The notes beneath the pieces were generated by a model that was not told the DNA's origin, did no database searches, and saw only the letters and a program-made list of their open reading frames with translations. A program made the translations under genes and the position numbers. Below, in pieces: positions 1 through 7,962 of a stretch of DNA of 64,000 bases. Within the stretch, counting starts at the first letter, position 1. The number at the start of each line of letters is the position of its first letter. The stretch comes from Vibrio superstes (GTDB lineage Bacteria > Pseudomonadota > Gammaproteobacteria > Enterobacterales > Vibrionaceae), in assembly GCF_003569005.1 (NCBI RefSeq), contig NZ_BCUR01000004.1, positions 1,328,003 through 1,392,002 of the forward strand, in the 5' to 3' direction.

Positions 1-3
1 CTC

Positions 4-1786
4 TGTGATCACCAAGCAATTCTGTCGTACCTTAATTACCAAGCGACTTTGTCATTACATTAACTACCAAGGGATTTTGACGGAACTCATTTAGCTTACC
101 TTTTAAAGTAATTAATGGAGCTTTAGAAGGGGCGAAGGATGTTCTATATGGATTCTAAATCCCAATTTACCGTCGATATTATCTGCAAAATCATCGATGG
201 AAAAATCAGTATCAATAGCGCTACTACCTTGCTCAACAAGTCTCGTCGAACCGTTGAACGTTATCTCTGTCGATATCGGAAAGAAGGTATTCGCTTCATC
301 ATTCACGGTAATCGAGGGCGAACTCCAGCCAATAAGATCCCTGAATCGCTCAAGAAAGAAGTTCAAAGCCTCATACAAACTAAGTACTTCGATTTCAATT
401 TGCAGCATCTTTCTGAAGTTCTCAAAAAGAATGAAGGTATCGTCATTAAGCGTGAAACTTTACGCTCTTGGGCACACGATATCCATCATGTTAAACGTGC
501 AAAGCGACGTAGAAGCCGCGTCAGAAAGTACCGAGAGCGTATGGAGTTACCTGGGCTTATGCTTCAAATGGATGGGAGCCCTCATCGTTGGTTTGGGGAT
601 GAGAAATCTTGTTTGATAGCGATGATTGATGACGCTACGAGTGATATTCATGCTCAGTTTTTTCCCTCGGAGACCACTGAAGGCTGCATGAAGGTGATGA
701 GAGCTTACATTGAGAAGCGAGGGATATTTAAGACGCTCTACGTCGATAGAGCGGGCATCTTCGGTGGTCCCAAACGGAGCAACTTCTCGCAGATGCAACG
801 AGCTTGTGAAGAGCTCGGTATTGAAATTATCTTTGCTAACTCCCCACAAGGGAAAGGGCGTATCGAACGATCATTCGATACTTTCCAAGATAGGCTGGTA
901 CCAGAGCTACGAGTACGCAAGGTCACCGACATGGAGAGTGCAAATCGGTATCTACAAGAAGAGTTCATCCCTAATTACTGGGATAAAAAGGTTCGAGTTC
1001 AGCCCAAAAGTTCCCGCTCTGCTTTTAAGCGCTTACCTCCCAATTTAGATCTGAATGGCATCTGCGTACAAAAAGAATATCGAACAATACGACGTGATCA
1101 TACGTTCGGCTTTAATAACAAAAGGTATGTCATCGATTCGCCCATTCGTTACTCTATTGAAAATCAAAAAATAGAGATCCGATGCCAGTTCGATGGCACA
1201 TTCTGCGCTTATTTTGGCCACCGCCGATTAGATATCACGGAGTTGGTTGAGCCTCGTAAATGCAGTGAATATGGCAAAGAGGTTCAGCGGAAAATTGAAG
1301 CACTGGAACTCGTTGAACAGCTCGGCAGTATATCTAAAGCCGCCCGTATCCTTGGCTGTTCTCGCCAATCGCTTTATACCTATCAGAAAATCATGGCAGA
1401 AGAAGGGCCTATAGGTCTGAAACGGATCAATAAACCCCTCAAGCGCAACAAGAAGCGTATATCGGAGCATGCAGAAGACAAGATTATCGAGCTGACGCTA
1501 CAGAACCCTTACTTTACATTGATGCAATTGATGATGGAGTTAAAACAACATGACATCACCGTGAGTATCGGCACGATTAAAAACATCTGGAAGGAAGAAA
1601 ACCTTAATACCAGAGAGCTTAGGATTAAAAAATCACAATCGCTGAATATCGAGGTTTAAGGCGAGAAGTATCAATCCTAGCTAGAATGAAAGAGCATGAC
1701 AGAATCGGTTGGTACTTATCCCGTCAAGATCCCTCAGTAATGACAGGGGCAATTCGTAACTCATAAATTCCCCTTTGTAAGTTACA
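4..1786 (+). mobile_element. Insertion sequence with DDE transposase and multi-repeat ends
   Basis: A complete or nearly complete insertion sequence. Left of the transposase there are three copies of a degenerate 20-base motif beginning ACCAAG (near 11, 38 and 67). Right of it there are inverted counterparts, for example the segments starting near 1698, 1723 and 1738. The proposed outer ends are TGTGATCACC at about 4 and the complement of GTAAGTTACA ending at about 1786; these are inferred from weak end similarity. The left flank is cut by the window start, so a target duplication cannot be checked. Subterminal repeat arrays of this kind and a transposase of about 500 residues fit the ISNCY/IS1202-like group, which is an inference. 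Confidence 0.7.
139..1659 (+). CDS. DDE transposase of an ISNCY (IS1202-like) element
   Basis: Transposase of 506 residues that would catalyse strand transfer of the surrounding element. The N-terminal 60 residues contain a helix-turn-helix of the kind that recognises IS ends (SATTLLNKSRRTVERYL). The integrase-like core has a plausible DDE triad: D145 in LQMDGSPHRW, D203 in YVDRAG and E243 in GKGRIERSFD. A second helix-turn-helix lies near residues 400-430 (SISKAARILGCSRQSLY). The start ATG at 139 follows GGGGCGAAGG; an in-frame ATG at 148 is possible. The frame is intact, so the element could be active. No passenger gene is present. The family assignment rests on domain layout and length. 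Confidence 0.85.
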   Translation: MFYMDSKSQFTVDIICKIIDGKISINSATTLLNKSRRTVERYLCRYRKEGIRFIIHGNRGRTPANKIPESLKKEVQSLIQTKYFDFNLQHLSEVLKKNEGIVIKRETLRSWAHDIHHVKRAKRRRSRVRKYRERMELPGLMLQMDGSPHRWFGDEKSCLIAMIDDATSDIHAQFFPSETTEGCMKVMRAYIEKRGIFKTLYVDRAGIFGGPKRSNFSQMQRACEELGIEIIFANSPQGKGRIERSFDTFQDRLVPELRVRKVTDMESANRYLQEEFIPNYWDKKVRVQPKSSRSAFKRLPPNLDLNGICVQKEYRTIRRDHTFGFNNKRYVIDSPIRYSIENQKIEIRCQFDGTFCAYFGHRRLDITELVEPRKCSEYGKEVQRKIEALELVEQLGSISKAARILGCSRQSLYTYQKIMAEEGPIGLKRINKPLKRNKKRISEHAEDKIIELTLQNPYFTLMQLMMELKQHDITVSIGTIKNIWKEENLNTRELRIKKSQSLNIEV

Positions 1787-2103
1787 ACCGATAAGTCATT
1801 CATTTCATCAAAGCATCATTTTGCTTACTTCTAGTCATGCCTACAATCTGTTTGCGGGGTGGGAAATATTATATTTTTGCAGGCAAGATTATTGCTCTCT
1901 CCGTATCAGTATCAGTAATAGAAATCAAAACTTACAATTCGCATTGGGGAACGATTGCACCGTTTAATCTATCTACTGTGGTGCATGTAAATGGTTGATA
2001 TAATCTTCTGATTATTAGTTATAAATGTTTTAGCTTTGAGTCTGGACTTGGCGATGTAATTGGTAGGTTTCCGTCTGTAAAGTGTTACGTTTAAGGAAAA
2101 TAA
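1787..2103. other. Intergenic region downstream of the IS
   Basis: A 317-base non-coding stretch between the right IS end and the alpha/beta hydrolase. The only signal I support is the AAGGA ribosome-binding site just before 2104. No RNA gene or convincing promoter was recognised. Confidence 0.4.
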
Positions 2104-2928
2104 ATGGAAAACTGGAGTTTGCCGAGTACCTTTGAGTATGAAGGAAGGTTGGTAAAATACGGAATTAAAGGTGAAGGAGAACCTATTGTTTTAGTTCACG
2201 GTACGCCTTGGTCATCGTTTAATCTTAGACATTTGATACAAGAGTTATCGAGTGAGTATACGGTCTACTATTTTGATTTACTGGGTTATGGTGAATCTGA
2301 CAAAAGTGATGCAGATGTATCTTTGAAAATACAAAATCAGCTGCTAGAAGCTTTATTAGATCATTGGCAGTTGAAGCTACCTTATATTGTAGGGCACGAC
2401 TTTGGTGGCACGACAGTGCTTAGAAATCACCTATTGAATAAACGAAAATACAAAAAAATAGCAGTTATTGATCCTGTAGCGCTGTCTCCTTGGGGCTCAC
2501 CATTCTTCAAACATATTGAAAAGCATGAGATAGCTTTTGCTGAAGTTCCCGACTTTATTCATGCCGCAATTGTAGATGCATACATAAAAACGGCCGCTTA
2601 TCAGCCATTAAGTCAGGCAACAATTGATGGCATTCTTGAGCCTTGGTCTAGTGAAGAAGGGAAAAGAGCTTTTTACAGGCAAATAGCTCAAGCCGACTCT
2701 AAGTATACCGACGAGTTTCAAGATAAGTTTTCTGAAATTGACACCCCTACATTAATTCTATGGGGAGAAAAGGATCAATGGATTCCTGTAGAACAAGCTT
2801 ATTTGCTACATAGTAAAATTAAAGGCTCTAAATTGGTTACAATACCTGAATCAGGGCACTTAGTTATTGAAGAAAAACCAGAAATACTAGTAAAAGAGAT
2901 CAAAGCGTTCTTTGGTAAACGCATATAA
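2104..2928 (+). CDS. Alpha/beta hydrolase with Asp nucleophile (haloalkane dehalogenase / epoxide hydrolase-like)
   Basis: Cytoplasmic alpha/beta-hydrolase-fold enzyme of 274 residues. HGTPWSSF (32-39) forms the oxyanion-hole region. The nucleophile elbow GHDFGG carries Asp99 instead of Ser, D224 in LWGEKDQW is the likely acid, and H252 in SGHLV is the base. An Asp nucleophile is the hallmark of haloalkane dehalogenases, fluoroacetate dehalogenases and epoxide hydrolases, and it argues against an ordinary esterase. The substrate cannot be deduced. The gene stands alone, with AAGGA before the ATG and a good terminator just downstream. Two more Asp-nucleophile hydrolases lie at about 58.7 and 59.8 kb. 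Confidence 0.85.
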   Translation: MENWSLPSTFEYEGRLVKYGIKGEGEPIVLVHGTPWSSFNLRHLIQELSSEYTVYYFDLLGYGESDKSDADVSLKIQNQLLEALLDHWQLKLPYIVGHDFGGTTVLRNHLLNKRKYKKIAVIDPVALSPWGSPFFKHIEKHEIAFAEVPDFIHAAIVDAYIKTAAYQPLSQATIDGILEPWSSEEGKRAFYRQIAQADSKYTDEFQDKFSEIDTPTLILWGEKDQWIPVEQAYLLHSKIKGSKLVTIPESGHLVIEEKPEILVKEIKAFFGKRI

Positions 2929-2972
2929 TAATCGTTTAGGGTTTGAAGATACTTTTCCTAACTTGGTAGAGG

Positions 2973-3003
2973 CGATTTAGTGCCATCATGCTAAATCGTT
3001 TTT
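2973..3003 (+). terminator. Rho-independent terminator of the hydrolase gene
   Basis: Perfect 8-bp stem CGATTTAG / CTAAATCG followed by TTTTT, 45 bases after the stop codon. Confidence 0.75.
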
Positions 3004-3315
3004 GTCCAAAAAGGTGTTAGCGAGCACTGTAACAAGCTTTTTCTTTACATGATGTCGGGCAATACGCTGTATTGTCGACAACTATCAATGGATATTTCTA
3101 GGACAGGAATCAGAAGGCTAGATTCAAGTGCTTTATAGATGTGCCTATAGGGTACCAATGTATAGAGTTTTGTGCGGTTTCGGATAGAAAAACCCGCATA
3201 AGTATCTAGGAGTAAAGTTTACTTCAGGCATAGGTAGAACTGAGCGATGGGATAGATAGAACGACTACACCATGTGAACGCAGTGTAGTCGGGTGTTAGA
3301 TATCTAGTACATTAA
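3004..3315. other. Intergenic region with unexplained hairpins
   Basis: No gene seen. It contains an imperfect hairpin at 3053-3080 (TGTCG..CAATAC pairing with GTATTG.CGACA) and an 8-bp hairpin at 3263-3290 (GACTACAC / GTGTAGTC). The second lies just past the end of the minus-strand lipoprotein gene and may end its transcript, but there is no T-run. Confidence 0.35.
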
Positions 3316-4026
3316 TTAGAGGCTGAGTAAATTGTCACTCCAGGTCATGTTGATTAAACGGTGACTCATAATTGAACTTGGTATTCCGCCATGACTTATT
3401 ATATCGCTAACGTCTTTGTAGGTTGTGATATGAGGTGAGTTTGTCCATTCCGATTCATCGGCATTGTGCTTCACGAAGCCGGATTTAAGGATTACTTTTT
3501 CACTACCTTTACTTTCAAGAGCGATGGTGACTTGATAGTCATATCCGCTCATGTCTTTATAAGGGCTGCGTAATGTAATCTGACCAAAATCTGCTAACGC
3601 CAATGGACTAGTGAAATCTTGTTGTACCTCAAAGTGGTTATAGCCGCGTCGAACTTGGTCAACTTGAGTATTATCTTCGTTAAACTCTACCTGAACATTA
3701 CGAACACTAGAATCTAGACCGAGATCTCCGCAGGTATCAGAATGTTGGATAGAGATAGGGTTGGAGCCCTTAACGTAACTCACATCGTTTTTGGATACAC
3801 TTGCTGCCAGTTCATTGCCTGTCCGAACATAACAGATACTAACGGGTTTGCTGATTAAAGGGGCTCTGAACGTCAGCGCTACCTCTGCCGCACTAATGCC
3901 ATCGATATTGCGAAGCACTTCTTTCTCTGCTTTGTGCTCAATATTTTTAAGCTCAGACTCTGTATTGCAGCCGGATAGAAGTGTTACTCCGGCTATCGTC
4001 ATTACAGCTATTGCGGTTTTTTTCAT
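3316..4026 (-). CDS. Hypothetical lipoprotein
   Basis: Predicted lipoprotein of 236 residues. Positively charged N-terminus, hydrophobic core (residues 3-18) and lipobox LLSGC with the lipidated Cys at residue 20. The mature part is soluble and polar, without repeats or recognised catalytic motifs; Cys65 and Cys99 could form a disulfide. No family was recognised. The gene is monocistronic and divergent from maoP. Asn follows the lipobox Cys, so outer-membrane sorting is more likely than inner-membrane retention (established +2 rule; inference here). Confidence 0.7.
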   Translation of the reverse strand: MKKTAIAVMTIAGVTLLSGCNTESELKNIEHKAEKEVLRNIDGISAAEVALTFRAPLISKPVSICYVRTGNELAASVSKNDVSYVKGSNPISIQHSDTCGDLGLDSSVRNVQVEFNEDNTQVDQVRRGYNHFEVQQDFTSPLALADFGQITLRSPYKDMSGYDYQVTIALESKGSEKVILKSGFVKHNADESEWTNSPHITTYKDVSDIISHGGIPSSIMSHRLINMTWSDNLLSL

Positions 4027-4386
4027 AATTCTCCCTTGGATTTGGCATCAGTTAATGAAGTCGATGTTGCAGGTTAGCTTAATGAACGCATGAGCATAGT
4101 GTTGTATTGGAAAATAACATTCCTACTTTCAGTGTGCTCTGGTTTGCAGTGAGTCTGGTTGGGTAATCCTTCCTGTCTATAGTGACACTTGAAATTAGAT
4201 AATTTGGCGTTTGAGGGCGTTTTAAAAGGTAGTGTGGCTGAGAGTAGAAGTACGTAGAGGAAAGGACATAGGTAAAAAAGTTAGACAAATTAGCCTTATG
4301 AAAACGACAAAAATTATTTGATTTTCAATAGCTAGGTTTCACTCTATTTTCAGCTTGTTCTAACAACACAAATAATAGAGGTCATT
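4027..4386. other. Divergent intergenic region between lipoprotein gene and maoP
   Basis: A 360-base AT-rich spacer that must hold the promoters of both flanking genes. No operator or RNA element was recognised. AGAGG precedes the GTG start of maoP. Confidence 0.35.
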
Positions 4387-4743
4387 GTGGCTGAGACATT
4401 GATTCGCCTGGGTGAAAAACGCTTCTACGACGATAAAGCTTTTCCTCGTGGTTTTGCTAAATCAGGCAACTTTACAATCTTAGAAGATGAACTATTGATG
4501 TATTACGGTGATACCTTGTCTGGTCTAGAAACTGGCAGGCTAGAGCCGATGAATCAAGAAGAAAAACATTTTCTCAAAGCGCTAAAGGATCCGAAAAAAG
4601 CGAATACTAAACTTGAAACAACGTGGTTGAAGTACATCAAGCATTCTCGTACTCGAAAATCCTTCTATACCTTCAATAGCAAAAAGATTACTACCAATCA
4701 TAGTGCCTTTGAGCAAGAGCTTGCTTACGCTTACGAGGACTAA
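4387..4743 (+). CDS. maoP: Macrodomain Ori organization protein MaoP (DUF413)
   Basis: Protein of 118 residues matching the YifE/MaoP (DUF413) family: the N-terminal pattern RFYDDKAFPRGFAKSGNFT and the central EEKHFLKALKDP are characteristic. In E. coli MaoP acts with the maoS site to restrict Ori macrodomain mobility; that role is known for the family and inferred here. The start is GTG at 4387 with AGAGG upstream. Length agrees with the family (about 110-120). It is convergent with the cytochrome b561 gene. Confidence 0.88.
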   Translation: MAETLIRLGEKRFYDDKAFPRGFAKSGNFTILEDELLMYYGDTLSGLETGRLEPMNQEEKHFLKALKDPKKANTKLETTWLKYIKHSRTRKSFYTFNSKKITTNHSAFEQELAYAYED

Positions 4744-4761
4744 CTCTAGCAACCTTTATCT

Positions 4762-4798
4762 ATTGAGAGGTATTGTTCAAAAACGGATACCTCTCAAT
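4762..4798. terminator. Hairpin between maoP and cytochrome b561 gene
   Basis: Perfect 11-bp inverted repeat ATTGAGAGGTA / TACCTCTCAAT in the convergent gap. The 15-base loop and missing T-run make it a weak intrinsic terminator, but the position suits shared termination. Confidence 0.45.
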
Positions 4799-4815
4799 AC
4801 TCTAATCTTCTGGCG

Positions 4816-5355
4816 TTAGAACGTCTTTCCTAGCATACGGCTGATCGTGCCATCTTTATCAATCAACTGGTGCTTTAGTGCGCCGATTACATGTAACACC
4901 AACACTGCAACTATGATATTGACTGCACTGTGATGGATAGTACTGCCCAGTTGTTGCAACCACTCAATCTTTTCACCCTCATTAATAATCACCCAACCGA
5001 AGATATCGACAGCTCTACCGCCAGCAGCGCTCATAGTGATGCCAGAAATAGGCATGGCGATAGTCGCTAACATCAAGATGCCATGTACAGCGTGGGCAAT
5101 CTTTTCTTGCCATACTGGGCTGTTACTTAGACTTGATAGCTTGCCTTCTTTGAGTCTCCATGCAATGCGCATCGTCGCGACAATTAGAATGAGCACGCCA
5201 ATGGATTTGTGGTAACCCATCAGCTCAAATTTGACTGGGCCTCTTTCCATTTCTGACATGATCAGGCCGACGATAAATACGCCAATGAAAGATACGCCGG
5301 CCAGCCAGTGCATTACAATGGTAGTGAGTGAAAGTTTTTTAGTGTTAGTAGCCAT
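4816..5355 (-). CDS. Cytochrome b561 family protein
   Basis: Inner-membrane diheme b-type cytochrome of 179 residues with four hydrophobic helices (about 13-33, 50-66, 88-108, 142-162). Candidate heme ligands are H16, H49 (GYHKS), H88/H91 (AHAVHG), H141/H142 and H155. In the YodB/CybB-like family such proteins move electrons between quinol and periplasmic acceptors, for example in superoxide or peroxide defence. Partner and acceptor cannot be told from the sequence. Divergently transcribed from the ABC exporter, with about 115 bases between the starts. Confidence 0.88.
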   Translation of the reverse strand: MATNTKKLSLTTIVMHWLAGVSFIGVFIVGLIMSEMERGPVKFELMGYHKSIGVLILIVATMRIAWRLKEGKLSSLSNSPVWQEKIAHAVHGILMLATIAMPISGITMSAAGGRAVDIFGWVIINEGEKIEWLQQLGSTIHHSAVNIIVAVLVLHVIGALKHQLIDKDGTISRMLGKTF

Positions 5356-5469
5356 AATTCAATACCGATTAGTGAATTTATAAGCGTATTATCTATGAAC
5401 TCTGTGAAACTAATAGGGGATTTACTGTAAAGTAACGTAAATTGACTCTCAATTGCATAAGGCATTGAA

Positions 5470-7293
5470 ATGCAGAAACAAAATACAGAAGAACAGCAAC
5501 AAGATATGCCTGGTAACGAGTCCAAAAATGGTCGAAAGAGCTTGAGCATTTTACTTGAGTTGCTCAAATTTGTAGGACCTTATAAAACTAAGGTGTTTGC
5601 CGCTTTAGTAGCCTTGTTTTTCACCGCAGGACTGACGTTGTCCGTTGGCCACGGCGTTCGTTTGCTTATCGATGAGGGCTTTTCCCAGCGCTCACTCAGC
5701 GATCTTAGCAGTGCGATTCAATTTATCGTTGTGGTGACTATCTGTATTTCTATTGGGACCTTCTTCCGGTTCTACTTGGTCTCGTCTGTGGGTGAGAGAG
5801 TGAGCGCAGACATACGCCTTGCGGTGTTTAACCACGTTGTGACCTTACATCCTAGTTATTTTGAAACCAATGGCAGTGGCGACATTATGTCACGTCTAAC
5901 CACCGATACCACGTTACTACAAAGCATCATAGGGTCGTCTTTTTCTATGGCGATGCGCAGTGCTTTAATGTGTATTGGCGCAATCATTATGCTATTCGCC
6001 ACCAACGTAAAACTGACCTTGATAGTGCTGGCTTCAGTCCCGTTTATCTTAGTGCCCATATTGGTTTACGGTAGGCGAGTTCGTGCACTCTCGCGTAAGA
6101 GTCAGGACTCAATGTCGGATGTAGGCAGTTATGCAGGAGAGGCGATTGAGCACATAAAAACGGTGCAAAGTTATAGCCGAGAGTCTGAAGAGAAGGCGTC
6201 ATTTTCAACAGAGGTTGAGCGCGCCTATGAGATTGGGCGAGAGAGGGTGAAGCAACGAGCCATCCTTATCTCTGGAGTAATTGTGATCGTCTTTGGCGCT
6301 ATATCCGGCATGTTATGGGTTGGCGGAAGCGATGTTATCCATGGCAAGATGTCGGCAGGCGATTTAGGGGCATTCGTGTTCTATGCCATTATGGTCGCTT
6401 CATCAACGGCGACCATCTCTGAAGTTTTTGGTGAATTGCAACGTGCCGCTGGCGCTACAGAGCGACTGCTCGAAATTCTCAATGTAGAAAGCCATATAGT
6501 AGCACCGGAAAATGATGCGCTCTCAACCAAGGGGGTGTCCGCAGAGGTCTCCTTTGATGATGTGTCTTTCTTTTATCCATCAAGAAAAGACAGTGCGGCC
6601 ATTAGCCAGTTGAACCTGATCGCTGAAGAAGGCAGGGTACTGGCGTTGGTGGGGCCGTCTGGCGCAGGTAAAACGACACTGTTTGAACTGCTGCAACGTT
6701 TTTATGATCCCCAGAAGGGGGCGGTTAAACTCGGTGGCGTGGATGTACGCCGTTTTGACCCGAAAGAACTGCGTGACACCATGGCATTAGTGCCTCAGCA
6801 ACCAGCGCTGTTTAGTCATGATGTGTTTCATAATATACGCTATGGTAAACCTAACGCAACAGATGAAGAGGTGATAGAAGCGGCCAAGAAAGCGCATGCG
6901 CATGAGTTTATTGTGAACCTACCACAGGGATATCAAAGCTTCTTAGGAGAAAAGGGGGTTCGATTATCTGGTGGGCAGCAACAGCGAATCGCGATTGCGA
7001 GAGCCATTCTCAAAGACCCTACAATCTTACTATTGGACGAAGCTACTAGTGCTCTAGACAGTGAAAGTGAGCATCATGTGCAAAAGGCATTAGAAGCCTT
7101 GATGAAGAATAGAACTACTATCATTATTGCTCACCGCCTTTCCACAATTCAACATGCTGACCAAATTGCGGTTTTAGATCACGGCAGATTGGTCGATGTG
7201 GGAAATCACGCAGAGCTATTACAGAGCTGTGATTTGTATCAGCGACTAGTAGAGCTGCAGTTTAAACAAGGCGCAAGAGAGGCTATTGAGTAG
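5470..7293 (+). CDS. ABC transporter, fused permease and ATPase (MsbA-like exporter)
   Basis: Half-transporter exporter of 607 residues. Six transmembrane helices lie in residues 35-320 and the nucleotide-binding domain in 355-600. Walker A is GPSGAGKT (395-402), the signature LSGGQQQR (499-506), Walker B ILLLDE (519-524) and the H-loop His is H555 (AHRLST). The start at 5470 gives a short Gln-rich cytoplasmic N-terminus. It resembles the MsbA-related subfamily (permease fused to ATPase), but it is not the msbA-lpxK locus, so the substrate (lipid, peptide or drug) is open. All ATPase motifs are intact. No partner is adjacent, so it probably works as a homodimer. Confidence 0.88.
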   Translation: MQKQNTEEQQQDMPGNESKNGRKSLSILLELLKFVGPYKTKVFAALVALFFTAGLTLSVGHGVRLLIDEGFSQRSLSDLSSAIQFIVVVTICISIGTFFRFYLVSSVGERVSADIRLAVFNHVVTLHPSYFETNGSGDIMSRLTTDTTLLQSIIGSSFSMAMRSALMCIGAIIMLFATNVKLTLIVLASVPFILVPILVYGRRVRALSRKSQDSMSDVGSYAGEAIEHIKTVQSYSRESEEKASFSTEVERAYEIGRERVKQRAILISGVIVIVFGAISGMLWVGGSDVIHGKMSAGDLGAFVFYAIMVASSTATISEVFGELQRAAGATERLLEILNVESHIVAPENDALSTKGVSAEVSFDDVSFFYPSRKDSAAISQLNLIAEEGRVLALVGPSGAGKTTLFELLQRFYDPQKGAVKLGGVDVRRFDPKELRDTMALVPQQPALFSHDVFHNIRYGKPNATDEEVIEAAKKAHAHEFIVNLPQGYQSFLGEKGVRLSGGQQQRIAIARAILKDPTILLLDEATSALDSESEHHVQKALEALMKNRTTIIIAHRLSTIQHADQIAVLDHGRLVDVGNHAELLQSCDLYQRLVELQFKQGAREAIE

Positions 7294-7314
7294 ATGCGCT
7301 AGCGTGCAATTCGC

Positions 7315-7337
7315 GGATTAGTGAATGGCACTAATCC
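7315..7337. terminator. Hairpin after the ABC exporter
   Basis: Perfect 9-bp inverted repeat GGATTAGTG / CACTAATCC with a 5-base loop, 22 bases after the stop. No T-run, so a weak or factor-assisted terminator. Confidence 0.45.
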
Positions 7338-7962
7338 GTATCATAAGCTCAAGTAAACAACTTGAACCAACACGACTATTTCAGTGAATTTAGGTAATCG
7401 ACCAATGCTTGTTGGTCTTGCGTGTTACTTAATCCAAAGAAATCTCTTTTCCTTTGCCGTTGAGATGAGCTTGTCGAATAGTAGTTGGGCAAAGCATCAT
7501 TTGAGCTTATGCCTATACCCCATTGCGCCTTTTAGAATTGCAACCCTGCACACGCTATCTTTATATTAGGGTTCGAAAAGTGTGGTGGTCGGGCACCATG
7601 CTACGCATCGTTTTTTAAGTAATTCGGAATAACGATGGTTACCTGTTCGGTTTTGATCATGTGAGATTCAGCATAGAAACTTTGCAGCACGTCTCAGCTC
7701 ACAACGCTTCCCTCTGTAGAATATGGGATGAATACTTCCCCAACTCTTAAATCCCTCAATGAGTCATGGCGTCATAGTCACACAGCCTGTTTACAATAAG
7801 CTGTTGTGACCGCCATAATGAGCACTGTGCGCAACTAGCGTCGTTTCGTTCCATTTGGATATTAATGGATGTGCACTTTTCTATACTGCGAGTTCAGGTT
7901 AAACATCGGAAGTAAACACCGAACACGCATATCCATAGACTTAGGCAGGGAGCGCCTGAATA
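7338..7962. other. Intergenic region before the papain-like lipoprotein gene
   Basis: About 625 bases without a supported intact gene. A 61-codon plus-strand frame (7384-7569) lacks coding character and overlaps the possible minus-strand cytochrome remnant. The stretch presumably holds the promoter of the downstream TTG-start operon. No operator or RNA gene was recognised. Confidence 0.35.
7376..7450 (-). pseudogene. Possible decayed C-terminus of a cytochrome c-like protein
   Basis: On the minus strand the last 23 codons before a TAG at 7376 read RDFFGLSNTQDQQALVDYLN plus SLK. This resembles the conserved C-terminal tail of di-heme cytochrome c / DUF1111-type oxidoreductases. Upstream the frame degenerates (stop near 7530) and no CXXCH is present. 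The likeness is by eye only, so confidence is low. Confidence 0.25.

Noticed and set aside
7384..7569. 61-codon plus-strand frame after the ABC exporter
   Set aside because: No ribosome-binding site, no recognisable composition, and it overlaps a more convincing minus-strand remnant.
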